From Bryum argenteum (Eukaryota > Streptophyta > Bryopsida > Bryales > Bryaceae), in contig CM073324.1 of NCBI GenBank assembly GCA_037043015.1, positions 17,636,597 to 17,700,596 on the forward strand: a stretch of 64,000 bases of DNA, read 5' to 3'. A model generated the notes under the pieces. The model was not told where the DNA came from. It worked only from the letters and a program-made list of their open reading frames with translations, and did not search any database. This document shows positions 33,594 to 49,767 of the stretch, piece by piece. Positions within the stretch are counted from its first letter, which is position 1, and each line of letters starts with the position of its first letter. The translations under genes were made by a program, and so were the position numbers.

Positions 33594-35295
33594 AGTCTCA
33601 TGCTTAAATCTCTTCATTTTGTATTTTGTCCATGGCCTTTTAGCTCGAGTCGAGCTATTTTCTCTTAGTCTTCTTATAAGTTTTTGTCTCCTTCTAAAAC
33701 AGATGTGTCAGGCTGAGACATATGTTGTTATCAGCGAGACCGAGAAGGAGGCTTATACGAATGCTGCGACGGATTACCAACATCTGGACTACAACAATAT
33801 CAACGTCGTAGCATACGTAAATCCGGAAGCTAATCGCGTTCCCAAGCCTTCTGCTGAAGGGTCGGAGAAGGGAAAGAAGAAGAAGTCTAAGAAGAAGACC
33901 ACCCAGCCTGTAAGCGACGACTCTTCCGCTTCCGAGCACGAGCGTGAAGATGAAGGTGGTCCTTCTTCTCCGGCGGGGATGAATTCCCCCATAGATTCAG
34001 CTGTTCATCTGGTGTCTCCTCCCGCAATTGACTGGGCTGCGGTGGCAATTCCGTCCAGTACTGCTCGTGCTCCCCCTCGTGGTCGTGGTACTGCTCGTGC
34101 TCCCCCTCAGGTTCGTGGAAGCGGTTGAGCTCGGTCTTCTGCGTCTCATGGCCGCGGTACAGCATGCGCCCCTCCGCGCGAATCTACCAAGCGTTCTTCT
34201 TCTGAGGCGCGAGTTGGAGAGGCTTCTCGATCCAGAAGCGCTACTGTGCCTCAAGCACAGACGGCGCTCGAAGCCAACTATGGCGCCCGCGATGTCGTCG
34301 GGGACATTGAGAGCCCCCCCCCATCCAGCGCGTGGTCGACCATCGGAGGAGGATTTAGCTCGAGTCGAGCTAAACCAGCAGTCTCCAGGGGTCGTCGATA
34401 TTGGGGCCGCTAGGACTCCGGTTCAGCACAGTGTTCCACCCCCGGGGTTTCGGAGGGAGATTTATTCAAAGAACTCGAACGATCGCATCTACCGGGATCT
34501 CTTTGGCAAAGACGATGTAGAACCTGGGCAAGAGCGTGTGCCACGGGATGCATCATCATCCGACAGCTCTGAGTCGTCAGACAATGACGATGTTGAGGGT
34601 GCGAGCGATGGCGATGGGGACGACGATGACCAAGCTGATGATGCTGATCTCGCGGCCATGACCTTAGACGACGAGGTGGCTCCTGATTCATCCCAGGAGG
34701 AGACTACTTTGGCGCCACCTTCCCAAGGCCCGCAGAGCGCACCCAGGAGGCAGATTGAGAAGGGGAAGTACGACAAATGGTTCGTGAAAGGTGTTTGGAA
34801 GCCCGAGGACGAGCCGGAGGATACTACGGAAATCCGGTTTTACGACTTCTCAGAGGAGCCTAGTTTTCCAAAGCCTTTGAGGGCTGAGGATGATCCTCTT
34901 CTCCCTGTCGTGCCTCTGCTCAGGGAAGAAGGAGAGCCTTCACAACCACCAGTGAAAGTGGAAGTTGTCGCCCCCATGCTCACGAAGGATCAGAAGCGAG
35001 CACAGAAGCGGCAAGAGAAGGAGGCTATGAAGGCTCGCAAGGCAAAAGAAGAAGCGGAGAGAGAAGCAGAGAGAGAGAAGCAAAGGTTAGCAGATATCGC
35101 AGCCGCGAATGCTCGAGTGGAAAGATTGGAGTCCACATTCATGAGCTCTCAGTCCGAAACCCGCATGGCACTAGGCAAGATGGAGCAGATGTTTCAATCA
35201 TTCGGAAATATCTTATCCTAACTGCCTAGTTATCCTAAACCCATTGCCTCCATCAACCCCGATCAACCTCGCCTCAGCATCTGTGACGCGATTCC

Positions 35296-35370
35296 ACCAG
35301 CCATCGTCGCGCCTCCACAACCTCCCATCGTCGCGCCTCCACAACCTCCCATCGTCGCGCCTCCACAACC
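35296..35370 (+). repeat. 24-bp tandem repeat encoding PPIVAPPQ
   Basis: Three near-identical copies of a CCTCCCATCGTCGCG-containing unit encode proline-rich PPIVAPPQ repeats at the end of the decayed gene. Confidence 0.85.
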
Positions 35371-35872
35371 TCCTATTGTTGCTGAACCGGAGATCGCACC
35401 CCGCCCCATACCCCTCGAGATTTCGGAGAAGCCGGAGAAAGAGGATGAAGTCCCGATTGAGGCAGCGCCGACGCCGACCCATCACACCTCTGCTGTCGCA
35501 TTGGGGGAGCATGCAGAAGATGCTCCTACCCATGACTCTCCCGTGGCTTCTACCGAAGTTCCTCCTACCGATGACTCTCCTGTGGCTGCTATTGAGGCGG
35601 CTATAACTTCACCGGTAAATCCAGAGGTTAGTTACTATCCTTTCCTTCTCTTTGTCTTTGTGATCGTTGATGGTGATGGCAGTTGCTCTGCTATTCCCTC
35701 ATGTCTTCAAGTTTTCGCATTTAGTAATCTTAAAGCCGGCGCTCCTTGTTTGACAGGAGTCCGGCACCGATGGCGGCGAGTAGGTCGACGAGTAGTCTCC
35801 GAATTATTGGATGTTGTTTCGCTTTTTGTACATAGTATAATTATAATCGTTGTACTTATTGGAACATCATTC

Positions 35873-35878
35873 AATAAA
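35873..35878 (+). promoter_or_regulatory. Candidate poly(A) signal
   Basis: AATAAA lies 90 bases after the TAG that ends the decayed multi-exon gene. Confidence 0.35.
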
Positions 35879-36162
35879 ATAGAGACTCTTTTATTTCACA
35901 TCACTTTTTATCTTCAGTGAGTCTGCGTCCTTCTCATCACAAGGCCCTAAACTTCGTCTTTTTCTATCAGGCCCCCCTTCTGAATACCTTGTTCCGTCCG
36001 ATTGCTTCAAAATCCCCCGCCAACCACCTCATGTTACCTTTGGGTGTGGCGGTTCAAGATCTGTCAGTCTTTGGCGATTCTTTGCATACTTGAAAGATTT
36101 TGCAAGGTACACACCTCTTGTTTTAATACCATTTACCATTGTTACGTGTTCCCTCACCGCAG

Positions 36163-36980
36163 TGAGGACCGTCCAAACATCCCAAACAACAGATCTCGCC
36201 CGAGCTACCCATCACGCATATCTCCCATGGTCTTTTTACGGTCCAAGCCCAAGTGGTTGAATGTGATGTTGGAGTTGGACGGGGTTCTATGTTCGTTGGC
36301 CTTTGTGTCTACCCCAACGCTGCAGAGTGCTGTCTTTTTTCCGGATCCCAATAATCCTCCGGTGTTTTCCTCCACCGTCCCAACCTTAGTTGCCGGGGTC
36401 GTCTCATCGTCGTCCCGGGTTGACCGGGTTCATTTGTTTACTAAATTTGTTTTGCCACATCCACGCCTGGAGTACCCTAGAGCCTAAGGTTGTCCATGGA
36501 CTCTGCCGCTTTTTGTTCTCGAAGTCGACGCCGCTCGACTTGTCTTGGCTTCCAACCAATGCGATAATCTGTTGTTGAAGAATTACGCGTTCGCCAAACC
36601 CCGCACGACAAATCCCATCCTCTTAAAATATCCTCGACGGTTTGTATCCTAGGAAGGGTGCCAATTTTAATGACGATAACTTGCTCATTGTCGATTCCAA
36701 GCCTGAGACTTGCATTGCGGTTCCCACAAAGAACACACTTTTCACTGTTCCGTGGAACCATTCTTGTCCGGAGGATCCAAAGTCCGACTTATAGAAGAGG
36801 ATAGGCGAGATATGTCTTTCCGTGCATTTGAACGGTCCTGAGAATTTTGCCGAGACTATGCGCCATCGTAGACCCACGCATAATGAACTGTCGAAGGACT
36901 CAGAGTTGTATATGCTCTTCAGCCGTAATCTTCCATATTTGTGGAATCAGGACCGAATCAGTGGGAAGAATTTGCCTTAA
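36163..36980 (+). pseudogene. FCP1/HAD phosphatase-like remnant
   Basis: After an acceptor-like CTCACCGCAG, the sequence reads KPKWLNVMLELDGVLCSLAF near 36256, which resembles HAD motif I of FCP1-type phosphatases (hhhDhDGhL). The first Asp, the nucleophile in the family, is Glu here. Further on, in other frames, come LVLASNQCDNLL (36540), KPRTTNPILLKYPRR (36595) and NLLIVDSKPETCIAVPTKNT (36674), the last matching the family's late acidic motif and the segment after it. Stops and frame changes separate these blocks. So this is a decayed member of a FCP1-like family; it would be inactive. Confidence 0.45.
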
Positions 36981-37180
36981 ATTTTTTTATCAGTGGTATT
37001 ATTCTGGTTTTTACCCTAGAGAGCTTATGTTTACCGGTTGCTTAGATGGAGATATATTGTAGATCGATTGGTGAATCCACCCTCGACATACATGATTAAA
37101 TGCGTTGTTATATTGTGTACCTTTTTCATTGCACTTAGTGTCTTGGACTCACTTGCTAATATGGCTGTGTTTATGAACCA

Positions 37181-37805
37181 GGTTGCTGTTGTTGGACGTC
37201 AGCTCTCTCCACATCCATCATGTGCTTTGCAAGCAAATCTTGTAATTGGTCCTTCGACGGTTTCAGAGGCTTCCATTACAAGTGACGACTCCAGAACTTT
37301 CTCAGAACGAATGCGGGGACGGCTAATCTACTTTGCTCCGGACGATGCGTTGGTTGTAGACTACACGAAGGAGGACATGGATAATGACGATGATGGTGTA
37401 CTAGACAGTCCCCCTATTGAGATTCAACCAATTATTGCAACCGGCAATGATCGAATCAGTGTGATGACCTCGGTTGCAGCGGCTCCCCAAGGTGAAGCTG
37501 TATTACGCAACCCCGTCGTCGACGCCCGTGCCTATTTAGCTCGATTCAAGCTAAATAGTTCCTTGCCAAATACTGTGGCTCATTGCTCCTTATCTCTTGG
37601 GGCAAACACTCGGGTTCATCCAACACGATTTTCGACTGAGACTCACCTTGTATTACGGAGACGTGCACCAAAGCGTCGTAGAAGTGGTGGGCTTATGGAG
37701 ATGGACGAACCTGCCTTCTCTAAATACAGACGTAGTGAGGACCCTCTATTCACTAAGAATGATACTTCTGGTGATACCTCCTCTCCGCCACGTCGTAATT
37801 GGTAG
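37181..37805 (+). CDS. Hypothetical basic nuclear-type protein, probable last exon
   Basis: After an ATGAACCAG acceptor the frame is open for about 208 codons to TAG. It starts VAVVGRQLSP, has an acidic patch (KEDMDNDDDG), then RRRAPKRRRSGG, which looks like a nuclear localisation signal, and ends SPPRRNW. It contains one copy of the palindromic repeat, translated as YLARFKLNS. AATAAA follows at 37873. I recognise no domain. It could be the 3' end of the phosphatase-like pseudogene upstream or a separate relic. Confidence 0.35.
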
Positions 37806-37872
37806 ATAATATAGTGCCTACCTGTTGGAGGTCTACAATTACACCAATAAATTGTATTTGTGCTTTCATATG

Positions 37873-37878
37873 AATAAA
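37873..37878 (+). promoter_or_regulatory. Candidate poly(A) signal
   Basis: AATAAA about 70 bases after the stop codon of the frame ending at 37805. Confidence 0.35.
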
Positions 37879-37879
37879 A

Positions 37880-38536
37880 TTTTCTCTTGGGGGAGCATAT
37901 TTCTTAGCTTGCATTATGAATTCTTTTCTATTATTGTTTTTTATATTGAGAAAATTCATTATTATCAGTAAAAACCTGGTGATTTGGTAACTAATCAGGT
38001 CAGAATCGATCTAAATGGAAGTCTCCCTTATTACCAAAATCAGTATATATTCCCATTATAACGAATTACGTGTTTCATCCTTTTATGTGATAAGTAATCA
38101 AACTACAAATTCGCAAGATACTAAACCTTATTAAAATAATTAAAAAATCATGAAACTTATTACAAACTTCTATATACACATTAAAGTTTAAAGCATGCTA
38201 CAACCAATGATAAATTGAGTCAAATCCAAAATTAATTTACTAAACACGGGGTTATTAAGTATTTATGCGTTTTCAATTAGGGTGAACCGTGAATACGGTC
38301 TACACTTGCAGGAAACCCTTCTCGCAAGAATTAAACCTTTTTATGCCTGTTGCATGAGCATAATTTGGGCATTTTATCCAATTACCTCAATTCTTGGTAG
38401 AGTAGAAGATTAGAGCAGGGCTTTAACCAACTTTACCGTCTAAACCTTAATTCATAATAATCTACTAATATAGCTAGTTAGTAGCCGCTTGATTAGGCCA
38501 TTTTGTTTGATTAATGTTCTCACTTGTCCCCACTTA
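37880..38536. other. AT-rich intergenic region
   Basis: Nothing recognised. Confidence 0.4.
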
Positions 38537-38758
38537 CTACACTAAATTTGATAATTAGTGTTAGATTATTATAAGATTTGATAATGCTATAAGTTTTTAC
38601 TTTTTCTTAAAAAAAATTACCAATCGCATTGATTCTGATACTATATAAGGACCCCCATCTTGGCCAATAGAGTGGGTAAAATTGTTGAACAAGAGTAAAA
38701 ATTATAACATATTTATGTAAATTAGTGTATCTAACACTACTTATCAAATTTAGTGTAG
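38537..38758. mobile_element. MITE-like inverted-repeat element
   Basis: Arms at 38537-38566 and 38729-38758 are reverse complements over 30 bases with one mismatch (CTACACTAAATTTGATAA). The whole is 222 bp and without coding capacity. No certain target duplication, so the superfamily is open. Confidence 0.65.
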
Positions 38759-39277
38759 TTACCTCTTTGAGTCTTAGCTTGAGAGTAATTTATGTGGTTC
38801 AGGCGTATGGATAGATGATTATTAGAACTGGGCTAGTGGATGAAACTTAGAATTAATAGATGGATGTATTTTTTGAGTTAGGAAGAGTGCTTAGGCCGTC
38901 AGTACTCTCCTTCTTGTGTGTGTGGGAGGAGATGCTTCTAGGTTGTAGTCATGAAAAATTTAAATCCGATGATTTAACATGAAGACAACATGCAAGTAGG
39001 ATGTGTAGAATTGTTATATGTGCGTGCAAGTGTGGGTAAGTTAGGATAGAAGGTAGGTGAGTTAGAGTTTCCACCCAAGAAGTTGGCTATTGACTTTGTA
39101 GAGTTATGGCTTTCAATAGGAGATGGATCCAAGAGTGTCCTTTCAACAAAAAGAACATCTTCAGGCCAACTTTCCAACAAGCATAAACGTGTAGTCATAG
39201 GAGCAGCTTTCGAGGAACTATTGCGGATTCACCAAGAGGACCTCGCTGGCAGTCGGTGGCAAGATGAGGCGACTTTG

Positions 39278-39365
39278 ATCTTAGGGTTAAAGGGTCCATT
39301 CATGTACGTATCTTAGGGTTGAGGAGTCCATTCATGTTATCATCTTAGGGCAAGGAGTTCATTCC
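39278..39365. repeat. 32-bp tandem repeat
   Basis: Two full units and one partial unit start with ATCTTAGGGT and contain GTCCATTCATG. Confidence 0.7.
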
Positions 39366-40547
39366 TTGGAAGTCACTCTGTGACATTCACATTTAGCCCA
39401 ATTGTAACCGTGTACCGGACCATTGAACAAAGTGCTTAGAATTAGTAATGACATACTTGAGGTACATTTTGAAGGACATTTTATCAGTGTTGTCTACATT
39501 TCTAACTTCTTATAGCTTCTAGTGGATATCTAGTGGCATTTAAGATGTTGTTTATTTTTGAATGTATCTTGCTCGTTATAATAGCAAGAACCAAGATGTA
39601 GCATAGAACATAAATTTTTCTAGATAGGAAGTACATCTTTCAATAAACCTCAATCTCGTACATTGACATCATTACTCCATCATGCACCGTCTATGCATCA
39701 CTACGAGTCAAAGTAGTTACATAATATAATGAAATAGGGCACGGCCAAGGTATGGGTATCACTTTTTGTCAAGACTAATTAGGCGATTTTTGGGTGAAAC
39801 ATCCAAAGTTCATCATTTTTTCCATTTTTATCAATTACAAAGAGTACAAAAGCTTTTTAAAATATTTTAGATGTAATTGGCATCAAGATGCACATTCCTA
39901 AGAAAAAAAATTATTCAAATTTTTTATTTTTGGATCATTGAACCCTCCACAATAAATTGCATATTGGTGGGATTTGCAGGCATCATGGTGCAAAATTTAT
40001 TAATTTTTTATTTGTCAAACTAACTATTTTATATAATGCACAAGTACATGTAAGTCATATCCAAAATTGTTATCAAAATGTGATCATTTGATGTATCGAA
40101 TGATTGTTTCTTAGGATTTTGTGTGATTAAAACACAACTTACTTTTTCAACTCAAATTCCTAATAAAAAATCTTAATATTCTTCAATGCAAATGAAATTT
40201 TCTTTTTTTGGTAGGCTATAAGTGTTGTAAATTGAAACCACATTTGGTGTTCTCATACTTAACTTTATTTAGAAGATGGACATGTTTGACACACTTGCAT
40301 GAGCTGAAATTGTACTAGGGACAACTTTTTTGGACACCCTTAGCTTAACTGTGCCCAATATAACAAAGCACTTTTCAATTCCTGTTGGTAAACATGAAGT
40401 CTCCCTCTTGCTTGACATTACAGAAAAGAAAAGAGACTGGAAAGGCTCTGAAAATCAAATTTGTATCCAAATACTAATGTTGAAGATTTCGTATACAATG
40501 AAGCAAAAGTACTGCAATTCCTACTAGGCTTGCATAAAATAGCTATC
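39366..40547. other. AT-rich intergenic region
   Basis: Nothing recognised. Confidence 0.4.
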
Positions 40548-40551
40548 TTAA

Positions 40552-41478
40552 CCCCTAAACTACCAAGGCCTCCGATTAGGAGATTTGCGATTTCGGGCAG
40601 CCTAAGTTAAGATGTTAAAAGTAATATTTTTGCGTGAAATTTTTACTGGATGTTCCCTATACTACAAGGTGTATGTGGGAAAATTTGCAAAGTCAAACTC
40701 CACCTATGGAGTTCTTAAACGCAAATTTTAGTTTTCAGCCTTGGGGCGGGCAGAAAAAAACTTTTTATTTTTACCTTTTTTTTGAACTTTTTTTTTAAAA
40801 ATCTTTTCTTGATTGATTTTGTACTAAGGTTTTCAAGTGACCCAAGTTGAAACTTTTACCAATCCTACAAGGGCACCCTTCAAAAATTACAAGAGCTAGA
40901 TTCAAAGTTTTCTTTGATATTTCCATTTTTTCTTTCAAAATTTGCCAAAATTTGAGATTTTGGAATTTTTTGAATTTCTTTCTTCTTGAAATTCACAAAC
41001 TCAAGAAGGTATATACTCACCGTTCATTTTTCCCATAAACCATATACAATAAACGTGGTACATGTTTTACCAAATCCTTGATTTCTACCTTCTTATAGTA
41101 AATAAATTGCATGAAGGTTCAAAAAGCAAAATGAGTGTCTAAAGTTTTGCACGGGCATGCCCAACTTAGTTATATACATGGAAAAAAATATGAGCTAGAT
41201 GTTTAAGCTAATAAGCATCACGTTTTCCTTTGCACAAAGTCGACAATGTTTGTTGGAAAAAAAACTGCATCAACTTTGAATGTTATGATCTTACAAATGG
41301 CTACGATCCAACGGTTGAAATTTCAGTCACTACCTCTAATAATAGTTTTCTTCAAGATCATACGGTTGAAAGTTTCAAAAAAGTGTAAAAACTATTCTCA
41401 CACTCCAAAGTTTACAAGGTGGTATAGAATTGTAATTTTGGAGTTTGGAGCTCACAAAACACTATGGTAGTTTAGGGG
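40552..41478. mobile_element. Non-autonomous piggyBac-type element C
   Basis: A 927-bp element with TTAA at 40548-40551 and 41479-41482 and perfect 14-bp inverted ends CCCCTAAACTACCA. The interior lacks coding capacity and is not obviously like that of elements A and B, so it is a separate subfamily sharing the same kind of ends. Confidence 0.8.
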
Positions 41479-41482
41479 TTAA

Positions 41483-41947
41483 AGTGTTGCTAAAACATGC
41501 ACATCTTGTATTATCTTAACAAAAAATTCCATAGCTTATATCAATTTAACCATGGACGATTCATGACCGATGAAGAATGAGTTCATTTATTTGAAAAACA
41601 GTATCCATGGCTTGATTCCGCCGGTAAGCAGTCACCCAGTGCAATGAGACTTTGTGTTCTGCTGAAGTTGCACAACGTCCTCAAAAATCAAGCTTAAAAC
41701 CCTAATTCACGCTTGCCAGGTCCCCAATGTGGTTAGCTCTATTTCAAATTCAATTGTGGGTGGCGCATTGAGCAGTGAGCTTGACTCGATGATTGACGCC
41801 ATAAAAAGCTAGTAGAAAGGATCGACGGGCTACGCGAACAGGAGGGAGCACCCCAGGAAGCGAGCGACATGAGCTTTTTGGAGAATTTTCTTTATACTTT
41901 TTCATACTATTTCAATTTTTTTCTTTCTGTTGGCCACTTTTATGTAA
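41483..41947. other. Intergenic, nothing recognised
   Basis: No supported feature. Confidence 0.35.
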
Positions 41948-42058
41948 GGCAATCACTTGCGACAAGAACAAAGCGCCAAATAATCACCTAATGAGGATAG
42001 CACAGCCCGACGAGGAGAGGGATTATTTGGCGCATTGCCCTCCTCGCACGTGATTGCC
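41948..42058. repeat. Long imperfect hairpin
   Basis: Arms of 38 bases at 41948-41985 and 42021-42058 are reverse complements at about 80%, with perfect outer (GGCAATCAC) and inner (GCGCCAAATAATC) blocks and a 35-base loop. It is the size of a very short MITE or a plant microRNA precursor. Confidence 0.7.
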
Positions 42059-44200
42059 CAACATAAACATTTGCGTGATCATCCAAAATAGCGATGAAAC
42101 TCAAAATCGGAGAAAGGTTGCGGATGATGTCCCCGTGATCCCATGTTACAAGAAATACCCGCAAAGCAAGATATTATGCCTTATAACATGTGCGCGATAA
42201 AAGGCAAAATTTCTCCGTAGAGGTTTATAGGGCCTTGAAATTGTCCCATAAATCTCCCTATGCCATCCTATCATAGAAGGAGATATGATAAGTAGGTATA
42301 CCAAATTTCAAAACAAGGACTACTTCAACTCCCTTTCCTTGGTATTTTCAAACAACTTCTAATATTATATATATATTTTTTTATTGAATGTCAGGTTTTT
42401 TCTTAAATGATTAATGCCTAAACATCTCGATAAACTTTTGGTTTGCAAACACAAGTTTGTTTGACCCCTAAAGATTCAAGGGAATAGGAACCTTCAACTT
42501 TTTCCCAAAATGAGGAAGTTATTTTGTGAATTCTCAAGTTTTTACAAAAATTATTTGGAAAAATGTAAGTTCCACCAATAATTTTCCACCAAAAATTTCA
42601 AAAAATTTCACCAAAGAAATTGCAATATCTATCAATTTGATAATAATCACGCATTGAGATATTTGTGGGCAGTAAAGTTCAAGCAAACACTACAACAACA
42701 CACTATACCTCAAAATCGAAGATTTTTTTTAAAAATTAATGAGTAAATACAGTTACCTACCTCTCTACAACATTTGATTCATACACAACATTGGTGTGTC
42801 TTGCATTCATTGAAGGTACAAAAAAGTTCTAACCCTGAAATAAACTTGTGTGTAAAAGAAAAAAGAAAAAATAGAAAAATAGTGTTATAAGGATTGTACA
42901 TGTCACATTTTCTAGCACTAGTAATTTATGATGCAAACATACTTCGATAGGCTCCCTTTACTATAAGTCTATAACCAAGTCCGTACTTGAAAATCTATAA
43001 TGTCCCTTTTCTGCCATGCTCCCTCATAACACAATCTTGCTCTACCTTAATTATGTTGTATGTGATAATCTATACATTTTCAAATGTGTCGTGTCTCCAC
43101 ATACTACAATATTGCTATAATTCCTTTTACTATGTCATTTATTTCTCATTCATGCATAAAGTCCAAGCATGTAATGTCGTATAAGATCCTTGTCCCAAAA
43201 TAGGTTCTCGGTATCTTCTAAGATTCCAATCTCTCTAACTATCACTGCATCAAATATTCATAATCCATGTAGTATCCAATCTATCACGTTTTCTAAACAT
43301 GGTAAAATATCCATAAAGACATAATCTTGTAGTTTATTTCTTGTCTTATTTTGCCCTTGTCGAATTTGCTGAAGCATCTTCTTTGTCACCTTTCAGAAAA
43401 CTTCGTGCATATTTCTTACAAACAATGTCATATAGTCTAACTCTTACTCTAATCTTGTCTTATTTTGTAATCTATTTAGTATCTCATTTGTCATATTTAC
43501 CTAACCAGATAAAGATTCGATCCAAACAAAGTATTAGAGGTCACTCTTATTTCACGCCCCACTTATAAAATCTTCATCTACTATAATCGTAGGGTGAATC
43601 TCTTAGTAACATTGGTTCAAAATTTGAACAAATTCAATTATTGCAGTGGTAATTTTCCTTTACATCATATATGTATTCCTATATGTAAAAAAATGATTTT
43701 TGACAGAATCTTGGTCATTGGCTCTTAAAATAATCATATTTCATCCTCCAATATTTCTATAGGACACTTTCAACTCTGGCTCCAAAATTCTGGCTTTAAG
43801 TGATAAATCGTAAGTGATATTCTTGAAGCCCTGAAGCATGTCATACATAAAATAGTACACCCTATATCATAGAGATGTTCTCTCAATAAAACTAGAGCAA
43901 GAAGTTGATCAGTTTGAGAAATGTACTCGTGGTGTTCATTTATGTAAATCTGGGGGACCTCCCATCCACATTTAGTAATTATTAACTGGGTAGGATTAGA
44001 CCGAAATGACCCGCTATTAATACCATAACGCCCGGGCCTGGCCGGTTCCAACCGGAATGGGCTTCCGTCTCCAACTGCCGAACGACGAGGAGGAGCATTC
44101 CCCATCGATCGTCAGAGACTGAACGGAGTGGGGGGCTGCGACCGTCAACGACCGTCGAATAGTGGACGATAGTTTCCCGAAGGGACGAAGAGGGCGCGGC
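42059..44200. other. AT-rich intergenic region, then NDR promoter area
   Basis: No gene is supported up to about 43950. From there to 44630 the base composition becomes GC-richer, as expected for the promoter and 5' leader of the kinase gene. Confidence 0.4.
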
Positions 44201-44630
44201 GATCGTCGGTTTTGGAGGGACCGGGGCGTTGCAGAGCCGGGGAGGGCCCAATCGCCATAGCCAGCAGCCTGAGCGAGGAAGAGGCCGGAGAGCTGGACTT
44301 GGAAGTGAAAGAGAGCCGGCTTCGTTGGATCCCCGCTCCAGCGAGACTATCTTTAGCGGCCGTGAAGGTGCCGCCCTTGGCGCCTTGTCATACTCGCACC
44401 GTAGTGCTCTGCGCTCCGTGTTTTCCAGCTGTGGACCTCGCGCGATCTCACTTCTACTCGCCTCCTAACTGCCACTCTGCTTTCTGGTCGCGGCGCTCAT
44501 TGCTGGTGCGGAGATATGCAAGTGATTGGCGAGATTGTGAAATTAACGGAGATTTCTCATAGATTTGTCGAGATTGCGCGATTGGATGAGATGAGATGAC
44601 TTTTCGCGGGCAGTAGCTGTAGATCATCAG

Positions 44631-49767
<5,137 letters not shown>

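Larger units (their letters stand above)
30396..35783 (+). pseudogene. Decayed multi-exon gene of unknown family
   Basis: Exon 1 is 30396-30506 (MPRIKQIARIVQMAANAPAE) and joins in phase to an exon starting at 30599 (VTYNTQFFWRDSS). Beyond that the coding signal jumps between frames: HEIAAQCVFAESLRRIVDIP near 31010, TSPDDVYELWKRFITNYSLG from 32185, EWHFDVDNWRKFKVEYNRLV near 32570, YFQEFLDVWADTVTDSHIKN near 32950 and LVFYAPFLPLYSKPGADSL near 33240. An intron at about 33420-33703 holds tandem palindromes. The exon from 33704 encodes a Lys/Ser/Glu-rich stretch, RG-type repeats, an acidic Ser/Asp region and a Lys/Glu coiled coil. In-frame stops are at 34126 and 35219, and a frame change lies near the C9 run at 34314. 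PPIVAPPQ repeats follow, and a last exon (35757-35783) ends at TAG. I do not know the family; the number of breaks indicates a pseudogene. Confidence 0.55.

Noticed and set aside
34028-34350. Open start of the 397-codon frame as an N-terminus
   Set aside because: The Arg/Ser/Gly-rich frame next to it continues the RG repeats upstream better; the hydrophobic reading of this part is a shadow.
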